DNA of 64,000 bases, taken from the NCBI GenBank assembly GCA_035546295.1, contig DATKBT010000020.1:1-64000 (forward strand), given 5' to 3'. Each line of letters opens with the position of its first letter. The stretch's first letter is position 1. Of the stretch, positions 41,789 to 50,850 are shown piece after piece. A program made the position numbers and the translations under genes. The notes below the pieces were generated by a model. It was not told where the DNA came from, did no database searches, and saw only the letters and a program-made list of their open reading frames with translations. The stretch comes from DATKBT01 sp035546295. GTDB taxonomy: Bacteria > Acidobacteriota > Thermoanaerobaculia > Multivoradales > Multivoraceae.

Positions 41789-42123
41789 GGCTGCTTGGGC
41801 TGGTCGATCGTGAACCGAAGGAGCGCGGAGGTAGGCCGGCCCCTCGTGGAGGATCCTTGGGCCCTACGGCCTCGGCAGCGAACGGGATTCGGACGGTCGA
41901 GCTTCCCCCGGACGGTTTCGAGCCGGCCTCCGACGGAGCGTGCCTGCGGCGGTCACTGGCCTTCTGCAAGCGCGAGGCAAAGGATTTGCGACTGTTTCCA
42001 GCGATGCGCCGAGGACGCCTGGAGCGGAGGAGACGTCAGCAAGCCGGAGACGTGCTACCCAGCACATCGCAGGCTGACCTACGACTCCTCCGGGGAGCCG
42101 ACTCTATCCGGTCGTCCGGCTCG
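41789..42123. other. intergenic, promoter region of the phosphatase gene
   Basis: 335 bases between the ampG-like stop and the phosphatase start. No CDS is supported and no palindrome or repeat stands out. Local GC is slightly lower around 41980. Confidence 0.4.
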
Positions 42124-43728
42124 TCAGCTCGCCGTCTCCTCCGACGCCACGTCGCGTCCGGCGCCCCGCCGGGCGGCGCTGAGAGCGGCAGCGAGCAGGC
42201 CGCAGGTGGCGCCGAAGGCGAGCACTCCGATGAGCTCGAGCCAGCCTCCGAGGTCGGCGGGGCGAACCAGCGCTACCAGGTGGGCGCCGAGCGCGAGATC
42301 GGCCTCCGGCTCCGCACGGTAGGCCTTGATCGCCGACATCGAAGCCAGCAGCAGGGCGGCGATCAGGATCGCCGCGAGCGCGGTCGAGAACCCGCGCCAG
42401 CGCAGCTGCGCGGCGGTGAGCGGCGGCCCTGGCTCGACCTCGCGCAGCGCGAAGGTCGGCTCGCGCGTGCCCCAGGGAACGAACCGGTGGAGCATCACCA
42501 GGCCCGGGATCCCGAGCGGCATGGTGATCCAGAAGAAGGTCGACCAGCCGACCGCGTCGACGGTCAGGCCTGCGATCGGTCCCGAGACGATCCGGGCCAG
42601 GCCGAACAGCGTCGAGAACAAGGCATATTGCGACGCGGAGAAGCGCTTCTGCGTCATGCGCAGCAGCAGCACCGAGAAGGCCCCGGTGGCAAGCCCCTGG
42701 GTCAGGTTCTCGAAGCCCATCGCCCCGTACATCGCGATGCGGTCGGTCTCGATGTTGGCGATCAGCACGTAGCCGACGTTGGAGAAGATCTGGAGCACTC
42801 CGAAGACCCACAGCGCCCGCCCCAGCCCGAACAAGGTCGTGCAGATGCCGCCGATCAGCGAGCCGCCGATCTGGCCGGCGAGGCCGATCGTGCCGAGCGC
42901 GACGCCGCGGTCGAACGCGGTGTAGCCCATGTCGTTGAGAAAGGGGCGCAGCAGCGCCTGGGCGAAGTTGTCGCACAGCTTGTAGAGCAGCACGAAGGTC
43001 AAGATCTCGAGCGCCCGGTGTCTCGACAGGAAGCCCAGGAACGGGTACCAGACCGCCTCCTTCAACGTCTTCGGCTCCTGGTACGCCAGCTCGGGCTCGG
43101 GAGCGAAGACGCTGATCGCCAACATCGGCACGAACAGCGCGGCCAGGATCACGCAGACCACGGCCCAGGAGAGCTGGGCGGCGAAGGTGATCGCGATGGC
43201 GCCCGCGATCCACATGCCGGCGCGGTAGAGGGCGATGCGCGCGCCCACCGCGACCCCCTGCTCCTCCCTCCGCAGCACGTCGACGGCATAGGCGTCGATC
43301 ACGATGTCCTGCGACGCCGCGGCGAAGGCGATCGCCAGCGTGATCGCGAGCGCCACCCAGGGCGCTTCGGGCCGGTCGGCGACGCCGGAGAGAGAGAGGA
43401 TGGCGACCATCAGCAGGATCTGGAAGATCGCGATCCAGCCCCGGCGACGGCCGAGGAACGGTGGCCGGTAGCGGTCGAGCACCGGCGCCCACAGCACGTT
43501 GAATGTCCAAGGGGCCTGGGCCAGGCTGAACAGCCCCACGATCCGGATGTCGACGCCGGCCTCGCGCATCCAGTCCGGAATGGCGATCCACACCAGTCCC
43601 AGCGGCATGCCGGAGGAGAACGACAGCAGGACCACCGAAGCGGTCCGCCAGGAGGAGAGTGCGCGCCCCAGGCTCTCGAGCGTGCCGGGGCGCTGCGCGG
43701 CGTCCGCATCGGTCACGGTGGTGGACAT
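42124..43728 (-). CDS. ampG: AmpG-like MFS permease
   Basis: A 534-residue transporter of the peptide/acetyl-CoA (PAT) group with about 14 helices. SFSSGMPLGLVWIAIPDWMR and FNVLWAPVLDRYRPPFLGRR RGW match the AmpG signatures, and AAASQDIVIDAYAVDVLRRE EQG is the conserved loop. AmpG brings cell-wall muropeptides (GlcNAc-anhydroMurNAc peptides) into the cytoplasm for recycling and influences beta-lactamase control. A second set of helices and a soluble C-terminus (REVEPGPPLTAAQLRWRGFS) follow. No amidase or beta-lactamase gene adjoins. Substrate specificity is inferred. Confidence 0.9.
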   Translation of the reverse strand: MSTTVTDADAAQRPGTLESLGRALSSWRTASVVLLSFSSGMPLGLVWIAIPDWMREAGVDIRIVGLFSLAQAPWTFNVLWAPVLDRYRPPFLGRRRGWIAIFQILLMVAILSLSGVADRPEAPWVALAITLAIAFAAASQDIVIDAYAVDVLRREEQGVAVGARIALYRAGMWIAGAIAITFAAQLSWAVVCVILAALFVPMLAISVFAPEPELAYQEPKTLKEAVWYPFLGFLSRHRALEILTFVLLYKLCDNFAQALLRPFLNDMGYTAFDRGVALGTIGLAGQIGGSLIGGICTTLFGLGRALWVFGVLQIFSNVGYVLIANIETDRIAMYGAMGFENLTQGLATGAFSVLLLRMTQKRFSASQYALFSTLFGLARIVSGPIAGLTVDAVGWSTFFWITMPLGIPGLVMLHRFVPWGTREPTFALREVEPGPPLTAAQLRWRGFSTALAAILIAALLLASMSAIKAYRAEPEADLALGAHLVALVRPADLGGWLELIGVLAFGATCGLLAAALSAARRGAGRDVASEETAS

Positions 43729-43799
43729 CCGGCGCCGATCCTAGCCCCGAAGGATTCGCAGGCTCATTCTCCGGCCCATCCCCACCTCAGAGCCGACTC

Positions 43800-43823
43800 G
43801 CCTGTCCGAAGACTCGGACAGGC
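43800..43823. promoter_or_regulatory. 10-bp inverted repeat between ampG and pspC
   Basis: GCCTGTCCGA (43800-43809) and TCGGACAGGC (43814-43823) form perfect arms with loop AGAC, in the divergent promoter region 72 bases before the ampG start. It could be an operator for a dimeric regulator or an RNA hairpin. Confidence 0.6.
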
Positions 43824-43941
43824 TCCTCGCCGCGCCAGGTCGCTCTGCTCCCGCCTTCCGGAACAAATTAGCGACGATCGGCGTAGGAACCAAGGAGGGT
43901 CGCAGGCGCGTTGTCGCGTCCGAGGACCCACAGGAGGAAAG

Positions 43942-44148
43942 ATGGCCACCACCACTACCACAGCCACACGACTTCACCGCTCGCGACGCGACCGGATCCT
44001 GGGCGGGGTCTGCGGCGGCATCGCCCGCTGGCTCGGCTGGAGGCCCACCGTGGTGCGCGTGCTCTACGTGCTGGTCTCCATCCTGTCAGCCGGTTTCCCG
44101 GGGATCCTGGTCTACCTGCTGCTCTGGTTCGTGATGCCGGAGTCCTGA
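43942..44148 (+). CDS. PspC-domain small membrane protein
   Basis: A 68-residue protein with the PspC signature: RRDRILGGVCGGIARWLGWR (G-G-V-x-G-G-l-A), then PTVVRVLYVLVSILSAGFPG ILVYLLLWFVMPES, one membrane helix. AGGAGG stands 5 bases before ATG 43942. In Enterobacteria PspC senses envelope stress; small stand-alone versions are common and probably stabilise membranes. It is divergent from ampG. Confidence 0.93.
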   Translation: MATTTTTATRLHRSRRDRILGGVCGGIARWLGWRPTVVRVLYVLVSILSAGFPGILVYLLLWFVMPES

Positions 44149-44267
44149 GGATCGGGCGGCGCGAGCTGAAGGCGCCGCGCGGCGGGACGACACGCCGCCG
44201 CGCGCGCGCCGTCGGGAACGGCACCCGGCTACGAGTGGGGTTCGCGCGGGAATCCCGCCCGCAGCCG

Positions 44268-45059
44268 CTATCGCAGCTCGCTGAAGAATCTGTGCCATCG
44301 CGGCCGGAAGCCGTGCTCGGGGTCGACCGACAACGCGACCGCAGTCGCTTTGCCGAGGATGCCGTCGGCGGGCACGAAGCCGAAGGCGCGCGAGTCGGCG
44401 CTGTCGTCGCGGTTGTCGCCGAGGACGAAGTAGTGCCCGGGCGGCACCTCGACCGGGCCGAAGCTCTCGAAGTAGGGACGCCACGGCGCGAGCAGGATCG
44501 GATGGGTCGGAGCGCCCTCCACGCTCTCCGCCGCCATCGTGTAGCGGCCCTGCTCCTCGCCGGCGAGCTCTTCGCGCTCCTTCGAGCCGAGCGGCGCGTA
44601 GTGAGCCAGCTGGCCGTTGACGATCAGGCGCTTGTTGCGCATCTGGAGGACGTCACCGGGGATTCCAGCCACCCGTTTGACCAGCCGCTTGCCGTCGAAG
44701 GGAGAGAGGAAGACGATGATGTCGCCGCGCTCCGGCTCGCTCCACGAGGCGACGCGGAGGGTGGTGAACGGGAGCCGAAGGTCGTACGCGAGCTTGTTGA
44801 CGAAGATCCGGTCGCCGACCAGGATCGTGGGCATCATCGACTCCGACGGCACGTGGTTCCAGTCGGCGACCGCCGAGCGCAGGGAGAGCATGCCGGCGAT
44901 CACGAAGATGACGGGCTTGAGCCACTCGCGCCACATGTGACCCAGCCGTCCGGCTCGAGGATCGTCCGGACCTTCGCTGTCTCCGACCGATGCCGACGCC
45001 GCAGTCGCGTCCGGCTGCGGCGTCGATCGCGGGCCGAGGGAGAGCTCGTCTCCAGTCAC
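44268..45059 (-). CDS. lepB: signal peptidase I
   Basis: A 263-residue type I leader peptidase that cleaves signal peptides of exported proteins. One membrane helix (WLKPVIFVIAGMLSLRSAV) follows 40 loop residues. The catalytic Ser74 is in VPSESMMPTILVGDRIFVNK and the general-base Lys128 in GKRLVKRVAGIPGD. GHYFVLGDNRDDSADSRAFGFVP is the conserved block near the end. GTG 45059 overlaps the stop of the VWFA gene as GTGA; translation may instead start at the ATG just before WREWLKP. An insertion between residues 140-190 is longer than in E. coli LepB. Its coupling to a secreted-protein gene is unusual. Confidence 0.93.
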   Translation of the reverse strand: MTGDELSLGPRSTPQPDATAASASVGDSEGPDDPRAGRLGHMWREWLKPVIFVIAGMLSLRSAVADWNHVPSESMMPTILVGDRIFVNKLAYDLRLPFTTLRVASWSEPERGDIIVFLSPFDGKRLVKRVAGIPGDVLQMRNKRLIVNGQLAHYAPLGSKEREELAGEEQGRYTMAAESVEGAPTHPILLAPWRPYFESFGPVEVPPGHYFVLGDNRDDSADSRAFGFVPADGILGKATAVALSVDPEHGFRPRWHRFFSELR

Positions 45060-46582
45060 CGATCGCCACCGAACATCGCGGGACCCCACCGGCCGGTCTC
45101 GACCTCGTCGACGATCAGCACGCCGCCGCGCTCCTCGGGCAGCACCTCGACGCTGGCCTTGCCGTCGACCGGCTCGACCTCGACCAGGCGCTCCGACGCC
45201 TCGTCGTCGCCGGCGCGGGCGGCGGTGAGGCGCACCAGGAGCGTTTCCTCGAGCGGGGTCTCCCACGAGATGGCCTCGTCGCCGGTGCGAGCTCCCGCCA
45301 CGTAGAAGTCGCCGTACAGGTTCGCCCCGTCCAAAATGCTGCGCAGACGTGCGTCGGTCACCTCGACCGGCATCGCGGAGCGGATCCAGCGCGGAGAGCG
45401 GACCGCTCCCAGAGGATCGACCAGCCCGGCGGCCGCCGCCGACTGGCGCGTCGCTTCGAAGCTGGAGAGCTGGGAGAACCGGACCTGCAGCGGGCGAAGC
45501 TCACCGACCCTCGCCCGCTGGGTGCGGAAGTACACCCACCACCGGTTGCGCAGCGAGCGCAGCATCGGCTCGACGTGCTGGGGCGAGCGGATCACCTCGC
45601 CGACGCTGGCCGCCGCCCAGAGCTGGAGCGGCGCGAGCTCGGGATCGACGGCGTCATCGAGCTCCTGCGCGTCGGCGTCCTCGACCCGGCGCGCCCGCGA
45701 GCCGCGGACGACCACACCGCCGGTCTCCTCCTTCCAGGCCTCGAAGTCGGTGCCGGCGCCGGGGCGGCCGAGCTCGATCTCTACCGGCTCGGGCTCGTCG
45801 AGCGGAAGCGACACGACGTTCCACCCGTAACCTGCAAGCACCTTGGCCAGCTCGACCGCGATCGGATCGGCCTCCGCCTCACCGCCGGCCGGGAAGTAGC
45901 CGGCGGAGACCAGGACCAGGAGGCAGGGACCGGCGGGGCATCCCCCCGCCGTCTCGACGATCAGCCGGTCGGCTCGCCGGCGCAGCACGGAGGGAGGAAA
46001 GGCCCCCGGACCGCTGGCCACGGCGCCCTGCCGGCGCTCCGAGAGGTCGTTGGCAGCCTCGCGGGCGAGGTCGGCGAGCGCCTGGGTCACCTCGGTGGCG
46101 TTGCTGGTCGAGCGCAGCACCTCGCGGTGCTCGGCCCACGAGGGCCCGGCCCACACCGCCCGTACCGGGCCGAGACGGGTCAATGCGGTGGCGTTCTCGG
46201 AGAGCGTCCTGGCAACGAGCGGGAGCATCGCCGGCTCGGCGAGCACCTCGTCGAAGTACACGAGCACGGTCCAGGGGCTGGCCTCGGCGCTGACCAGCGC
46301 GATCCGCGTCACCTCGCGCTGGAGGCCGTCCTCGACCACCACCAGATCCTCGTCCGTCAGATCGCGGGCCGCGCCCTCGGCGAGGCCGGGGAACGAGACG
46401 GCGACTCGCACCTCGGTAACCGCGATCTCTTCTCGGAAGGTCGTGTCGTCGGCCGGCTGCTGCTGACCGGCGCCGAGCGTCGATGCCCCGAGGACCCAGA
46501 GCGCGCCGAGCATGATCCCGGCGAGGAGCCCGACGGGACGGCTGGCAGCGGTTCGGCTCGAGCCGATGCGGCGATCGTTCAT
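45056..46582 (-). CDS. VWFA-related exported protein 2
   Basis: A 508-residue exported protein of the acidobacterial VWFA-related group. A signal peptide (VGLLAGIMLGALWVLGA) is followed by VRVAVSFPGLAEGAARDLTD EDLVVVEDG, matching the short domain before the A-domain. SPWTVLVYFDEVLAEPAM occupies the position of the 'D-x-S-x-S' strand, but here the Ser residues are absent, so metal binding is doubtful. CLLVLVSAGYFP is the second strand, and the C-terminal domain (RWWVYFRTQ, PLQVRFSQLSSF) resembles that of the next protein. Its partner is the gene at 46629-48467. Function unknown, likely protein-protein contact outside the cell. Confidence 0.83.
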   Translation of the reverse strand: MNDRRIGSSRTAASRPVGLLAGIMLGALWVLGASTLGAGQQQPADDTTFREEIAVTEVRVAVSFPGLAEGAARDLTDEDLVVVEDGLQREVTRIALVSAEASPWTVLVYFDEVLAEPAMLPLVARTLSENATALTRLGPVRAVWAGPSWAEHREVLRSTSNATEVTQALADLAREAANDLSERRQGAVASGPGAFPPSVLRRRADRLIVETAGGCPAGPCLLVLVSAGYFPAGGEAEADPIAVELAKVLAGYGWNVVSLPLDEPEPVEIELGRPGAGTDFEAWKEETGGVVVRGSRARRVEDADAQELDDAVDPELAPLQLWAAASVGEVIRSPQHVEPMLRSLRNRWWVYFRTQRARVGELRPLQVRFSQLSSFEATRQSAAAAGLVDPLGAVRSPRWIRSAMPVEVTDARLRSILDGANLYGDFYVAGARTGDEAISWETPLEETLLVRLTAARAGDDEASERLVEVEPVDGKASVEVLPEERGGVLIVDEVETGRWGPAMFGGDR

Positions 46583-46628
46583 GGCGTCAGTCTAGCCGCG
46601 TGCCCGTGGGCGGGATCCGGACCGGCGC

Positions 46629-48467
46629 TCAGCGCAGCGCCGCGACCTCGCGGCGCAAGGTCGACACCGAGCCGCCGACGTCGTCGCGGATCGCGACCGA
46701 GAGCTCGAGCGCGTCGGAGCGGAACGGCACCTCGACCTCGTAGAGGAACGCCTGGCTGGCGGCGTCGACCTCGCTGGCGAGCACGTCGATCTGGCGGGTC
46801 CCGATGTCGAGGTAGCGCCCGTTCGCCTGGCGTCCGCCGACCGCGACCGTGAAGCGGCCCCTTTGGTCGGCGCCGGCGGGAACCAGCGTCAGCCGCGACA
46901 GCGGCACGAAGATCTGCACGGTGATCCGGCTCTCCCCCTTCTCGGCGGCCTCGGGCATCGACGGCACGACGCGAGCGTCGAGCGGGTTGTCGCCGTCGCC
47001 GTGGATCAGCGCTGCGAACACCCGCCCCTCGAGCCGCTCGATCGCGGGCAGCGCACGGTAGCTCTGGCGGTGACGGACGACCACCCCCGGCCGATCGACC
47101 TCGACCCGGATCTCGTGCAGGCGGCCGTCCCCGGGATCGGTGGGAGCGAAGCTCAGCTCGTAGACCGCGTCGGCGTCGGCGACCGCGTCGAGGACGGCGT
47201 CGCCGAACCGGTTCCCGTCGAAGAAGGTGCGCCCACCCGTCTGGCGAGCAGCGAGGGTCATCGTGTCGCGCAGGTTGGCGTCGGCGATCTGGGCCAGGCC
47301 AGTGGTCGTGCGCAGGTCCTGCACTCCCGCCGAGCGCAGCGTCTGCAGCCCGGTCGACTGGATCGGGTAGATGCTCACCTGCTGGGCGTTGGCGTAGGCG
47401 GTCAGGTCGCGCCACTCGCGGGAGGTGTCGAAGTCCTGGGCGTCGAGGCGCGCCTGGCGCGGGTCCCAGCGGGTGAGCTTTCCGGTATCGAAGTCCTGGG
47501 TGTCGACGGCGTTGGCGATACCCTGCCGGGCGGCGGTGCCGTCGCACATCTCCATGGCGTAGGTGTACACGTCGAGACCCGGGACCAGCGGGATGCCGTC
47601 GCTGACCAGCAGCAGCGACTTGCGCCCGTCGAACTGCGACAGGCTGGCGACGACCTGGACCAGACCGCGCATCGAGCTCTGCGCCGCAGAAGCCGCCTGC
47701 CCGGCGTGGGAACGGGCGAGACTGCCGACGTCGACGCAGGGATCGTTGGGATCGGGACGGTCGACCTCCGCGGCGTTGGAGCGCGCGCCCCGGTCCTGGG
47801 TGTTGTCGCGCATCCGGTCCTGGATCAGGCTCATCGCCTGCACCGGGTCGGCCATCAACGCCCGCATCGGCATGCGGTTCTCTTGCAGCTCCGCGTCGAG
47901 CGCAGCCCGCAGCGCGTCGCGGTCGCGAGTCGCCGGCTGCACGACCCGCAGGTCGCCGTCCCAGGCGACCAGCAGGACCTGGCCGCCGCCCGCCACCAAG
48001 TCATCGCTCACCTGGCGCACCTGCTTGAGGACCTTCTTCTTGTTCGGCGGATGCAGGTGCAGCTCGTCGAGGAACAGGACGAACGTCGGGCGTGCGACGG
48101 CCTCACCGCCGGCGGCGAGCACCCGGTCGCGGTCCCCGCTCTCCTGCCAGGCCCGCTGCTCGCCGGGGGCGCTCCAGCCGAGGATCTCGACCGGACGGTC
48201 GTCCTCGAACACGCGGACCTCCTCGCGCCGCAGGTCGAGCACGGGCTCGCCGCCCCGCGTCTCGACCACCAGGTCGACCAGGACGCGGGGAACGTCGACG
48301 GTCTCGATCAGGATCTCGTCGGTCGGGGGCGCGGCGCCTGGGCTCTGCGCCGATGAGGCGACCGTCTGCGCCCAGGAGGCGACCGCGATCGCGAGGATGG
48401 CGATCGCCAGCGTCACGCTGATTCCGGTCAGGTTGCGGCGGCGGCGGGAATCGGTGCTGGCTGACAT
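46629..48467 (-). CDS. VWFA-related exported protein 1
   Basis: A 612-residue exported protein. A signal/anchor (LTGISVTLAIAILAIAVASW) is followed by VPRVLVDLVVETRGGEPVLD LRREEVRVFEDDRPV, the hallmark of the acidobacterial VWFA-related family. The A-domain opens with TFVLFLDELHLHPP and carries GRKSLLLVSDGIPLVPG. The C-terminal half has VYELSFAPTDPGDGRLHEIR VEV and beta-sandwich segments. The usual first motif DxSxS is again replaced (D-E-L). It precedes a related gene (45056-46582), so the two probably form a complex or a pair from duplication. Confidence 0.9.
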   Translation of the reverse strand: MSASTDSRRRRNLTGISVTLAIAILAIAVASWAQTVASSAQSPGAAPPTDEILIETVDVPRVLVDLVVETRGGEPVLDLRREEVRVFEDDRPVEILGWSAPGEQRAWQESGDRDRVLAAGGEAVARPTFVLFLDELHLHPPNKKKVLKQVRQVSDDLVAGGGQVLLVAWDGDLRVVQPATRDRDALRAALDAELQENRMPMRALMADPVQAMSLIQDRMRDNTQDRGARSNAAEVDRPDPNDPCVDVGSLARSHAGQAASAAQSSMRGLVQVVASLSQFDGRKSLLLVSDGIPLVPGLDVYTYAMEMCDGTAARQGIANAVDTQDFDTGKLTRWDPRQARLDAQDFDTSREWRDLTAYANAQQVSIYPIQSTGLQTLRSAGVQDLRTTTGLAQIADANLRDTMTLAARQTGGRTFFDGNRFGDAVLDAVADADAVYELSFAPTDPGDGRLHEIRVEVDRPGVVVRHRQSYRALPAIERLEGRVFAALIHGDGDNPLDARVVPSMPEAAEKGESRITVQIFVPLSRLTLVPAGADQRGRFTVAVGGRQANGRYLDIGTRQIDVLASEVDAASQAFLYEVEVPFRSDALELSVAIRDDVGGSVSTLRREVAALR

Positions 48468-48579
48468 GGAAGGTCCTCCCCGTCGGTCTCTACGCCGTCA
48501 TGCTATCCGTTCGCGACGACTGCTCGTCCCGGCCGCGGTCAGGTCTCGGTTCGGCGTCGCGGCGGAGTGACCGGCGGGT

Positions 48580-49389
48580 TCAGGGCGGAGGCCGCAGCTC
48601 GGACTCGTCGACCCGATCCAGGAGCTCGGCGTGCTCGGCGGTCCAGACCGTGACCGAGGTCCCCTGGTCGCGCTCCTGATAGCGCGAGAGAACGATCGAG
48701 CCTCCGTCGCCCTCGGCCTCGAGGTCCTCGAGCAGGAAGACATCCATCTCGAAAGGGCCGCCGTCCTCGGGGTCGACGTAGCGGTAGAGCGCGCGCTCGG
48801 CGCGTCCGGTGTCGGCGTCGATCGCGAGATCGAGGGGCAGCCCCTCGGGCGGGGTCAGCCGGATCACCACCAGCCCCCGGCCGCTCGGGTCCTGCTCGGT
48901 CCCGATCTGCTCGATCTCGCGGTACCGGCGAAGCGACTCGGGGAGCGGCGCCAGCAGGTCGACGTCCTGCAGGTGCTGCTCGCGCGCGGCGGCGTCGAGC
49001 GGCGCGAAGGACTCGCTCTGCCAGTCGCGCAGCCACCCCCGCTCGCCGTCGTCGAGGAAGACCCGGAGCATGCCTCGGTAGCGGCGCTCGTAGCGCACGC
49101 GCCCGGCGCGGTCCCGAAGCAGCCGGACGTCGTTCTCGCGTCCGTTGGCGCTTAGGGTGCCGCGCACCTCGAAGGCGACCAGCGCGTCCCAGGCCGCCCG
49201 GTCACCGCGGGAGGCGGCCCAGCGCGCGAGCAGCGATTCGGCGGTGGGGGCGTCGCGGGTCGCCGAGGCGCCCTGGGCGAGCTCCTGAGCCGCCAGCGGC
49301 GGCGCGGCGAGCAGGACGACCGGCAGCGCAGCCCGCAGAGCACCTCGCTGCGCAGCCCGCATCAGCACGAAGACCGATCGAGCCGTCAT
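48580..49389 (-). CDS. LolA-like exported protein
   Basis: A 269-residue exported protein. A signal peptide (LRAALPVVLLAAPPLAAQE) precedes a beta-rich domain: WDALVAFEVRGTLSANGREN, RVRYERRYRGMLRVFLDDGE RGW, RYREIEQIGTEQDPSGRGLV VIRLTPPEGLPLDLAIDADT and YRYVDPEDGGPFEMDVFLLE, in the order seen in LolA/LolB-like outer-membrane lipoprotein-sorting folds. Similarity is by pattern only. Its ATGA overlap with the upstream propeller gene suggests one envelope unit. Alternatives: a protein with an unrelated half-barrel fold. Confidence 0.6.
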   Translation of the reverse strand: MTARSVFVLMRAAQRGALRAALPVVLLAAPPLAAQELAQGASATRDAPTAESLLARWAASRGDRAAWDALVAFEVRGTLSANGRENDVRLLRDRAGRVRYERRYRGMLRVFLDDGERGWLRDWQSESFAPLDAAAREQHLQDVDLLAPLPESLRRYREIEQIGTEQDPSGRGLVVIRLTPPEGLPLDLAIDADTGRAERALYRYVDPEDGGPFEMDVFLLEDLEAEGDGGSIVLSRYQERDQGTSVTVWTAEHAELLDRVDESELRPPP

Positions 49390-50690
49390 CGCGAATCTCC
49401 CTCGCCGCGGTCCGCCCGCAGGTCGAGCTGCATCAGCTCCTCTTCGGTCCGCACGTAGAGCCGCCCGTGCGCCAGCGTCGGCGGCGTCCAGGTGCGCGCG
49501 CGCACGAGCTGGAAGCCCGAGATCTCGCGGTATTCGGCCGGGTCGATGGCGGCCAGGGCCAGCCGCCCGCGCTCGGCGAGCACGATCAACTTGCCGTCGG
49601 CGAGCAGGAGCGAGCCCTTTCCGAGCCCGCGGTGGGCCCAGCAGGCCTCTCCCGTCTCGGGATCCAGGCACTCGAGGGTCGCGTTGTCGAAGCCGTAGAG
49701 CTTCCCCTCGGCCAGCACCGAGCCGTTGAAGTGGTTCTTCATCTCCCGGTTGCGCCAGAGCTCGCGGACCTCGAGGCCGCCGTCGCCGGAGCGCGCGACC
49801 TCGAGCACCACGGCGCCGACGTCGTAGCTGGTCGAGACGAACACGCGATCACCAGGGAGCAGGCGAGGGGTGGCGACGTTGATCCGGTTGATCACCTCCC
49901 AAGGATGGCTCCACAGCTCCTCTCCCTCGGGGGTGACCGCCACGATGCGATCCCCCTGCAGAAACACGGCCTGCCGGACGCCGGCGAGCGTGCCGATGAC
50001 GGGCGAGGAGTAGGAGGGAGGGCTCGAGCCGACGTGCCAGAGCAGGCGGCCGTCCGAGCGGTGGAAGGCCAGGATCGCGTGGTCCTCGCCGCCGCCCGCG
50101 ATCAGCACCCGCTCGCCGACGACCAGCGGGCTCGCGCTGTACCCCCACAACGGCAGCTCGCCGCCGAATTCGCCGACCAGGTCGCGCTGCCAGAGCAGTC
50201 GGCCGTCGTCGAGCGCGAGAGCGGTGAGCTGGCCCTGCGAGGAGAGCACGAACAGCCGGTCGCCGTCGAGCGTCGGAGTCGAGCGCGGACCGGAGCCGCG
50301 GGCGTCTGCGAACGACTCGTCGATCCGGGTGCGCCAGATCGTCTTGCCGTCGAGTGCCGAGATCGCAACGACGTACTCGTGCGACTGGTCTTCGACCAGT
50401 CCGTCGCGGGTGACGCCCTCGCCCTCGAGGGTGAACAGGCGATCGCCGAGGACAGAGACCGAGGAGAAGCCCTGGCCGAGCGGGCGCCTCCAGACGACTG
50501 GAGGACCGCCGTCCGGCCAGGAATCGAGCAGGCCGGTCTCGTCCGAGACGGCGTCGCGGTCGGGCCCCAGCCACTGCGGCCAGTCGTCGGCGGGAAGGGC
50601 CGATGTCGGGGCAATCGCCAGGGCGGCGGCGAGCGCGAGCCGGGAGAGGCACTTCGAGATCGCGGGAATTCGCGGAGACGGTCGGCGCAT
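49386..50690 (-). CDS. PQQ-type beta-propeller exported protein
   Basis: A 434-residue paralogue of the lipoprotein at 21723. A signal peptide (CLSRLALAAALAIAPTSALP) precedes DWPQWLGPDRDAVSDETGLL DSWPDG, the same opening as in the paralogue. Blades repeat LDGKTIWRTRIDE, LDDGRLLWQRDL, PETGEACWAHRG. No lipobox Cys is present, so it is likely soluble in the periplasm. GGAGG stands 5 bases before ATG 50690. It overlaps the LolA-like gene by 4 bases. No dehydrogenase residues recognised; scaffold or sensor more likely. Confidence 0.9.
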   Translation of the reverse strand: MRRPSPRIPAISKCLSRLALAAALAIAPTSALPADDWPQWLGPDRDAVSDETGLLDSWPDGGPPVVWRRPLGQGFSSVSVLGDRLFTLEGEGVTRDGLVEDQSHEYVVAISALDGKTIWRTRIDESFADARGSGPRSTPTLDGDRLFVLSSQGQLTALALDDGRLLWQRDLVGEFGGELPLWGYSASPLVVGERVLIAGGGEDHAILAFHRSDGRLLWHVGSSPPSYSSPVIGTLAGVRQAVFLQGDRIVAVTPEGEELWSHPWEVINRINVATPRLLPGDRVFVSTSYDVGAVVLEVARSGDGGLEVRELWRNREMKNHFNGSVLAEGKLYGFDNATLECLDPETGEACWAHRGLGKGSLLLADGKLIVLAERGRLALAAIDPAEYREISGFQLVRARTWTPPTLAHGRLYVRTEEELMQLDLRADRGEGDSR

Positions 50691-50850
50691 CGAACCTCCA
50701 GCGTGAGGAGCGGGGAGGGCCCACGAATCACCGGTCCGGCACACACTGCGCGCGAAAGGGATCCGCGATCGAACCCGATCCTCCTGCGTCGCGCGCTCGG
50801 GCGTCCCGAGGGGAAGCCGAGGCTCCCCCGAGGTTTCGCTCGGGGCGGTG

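Noticed and set aside
41857..43941. Long plus-strand frame rich in Arg, Glu and Gln
   Set aside because: It is the antisense shadow of the ampG-like gene; only the final 68 codons (pspC) are real.
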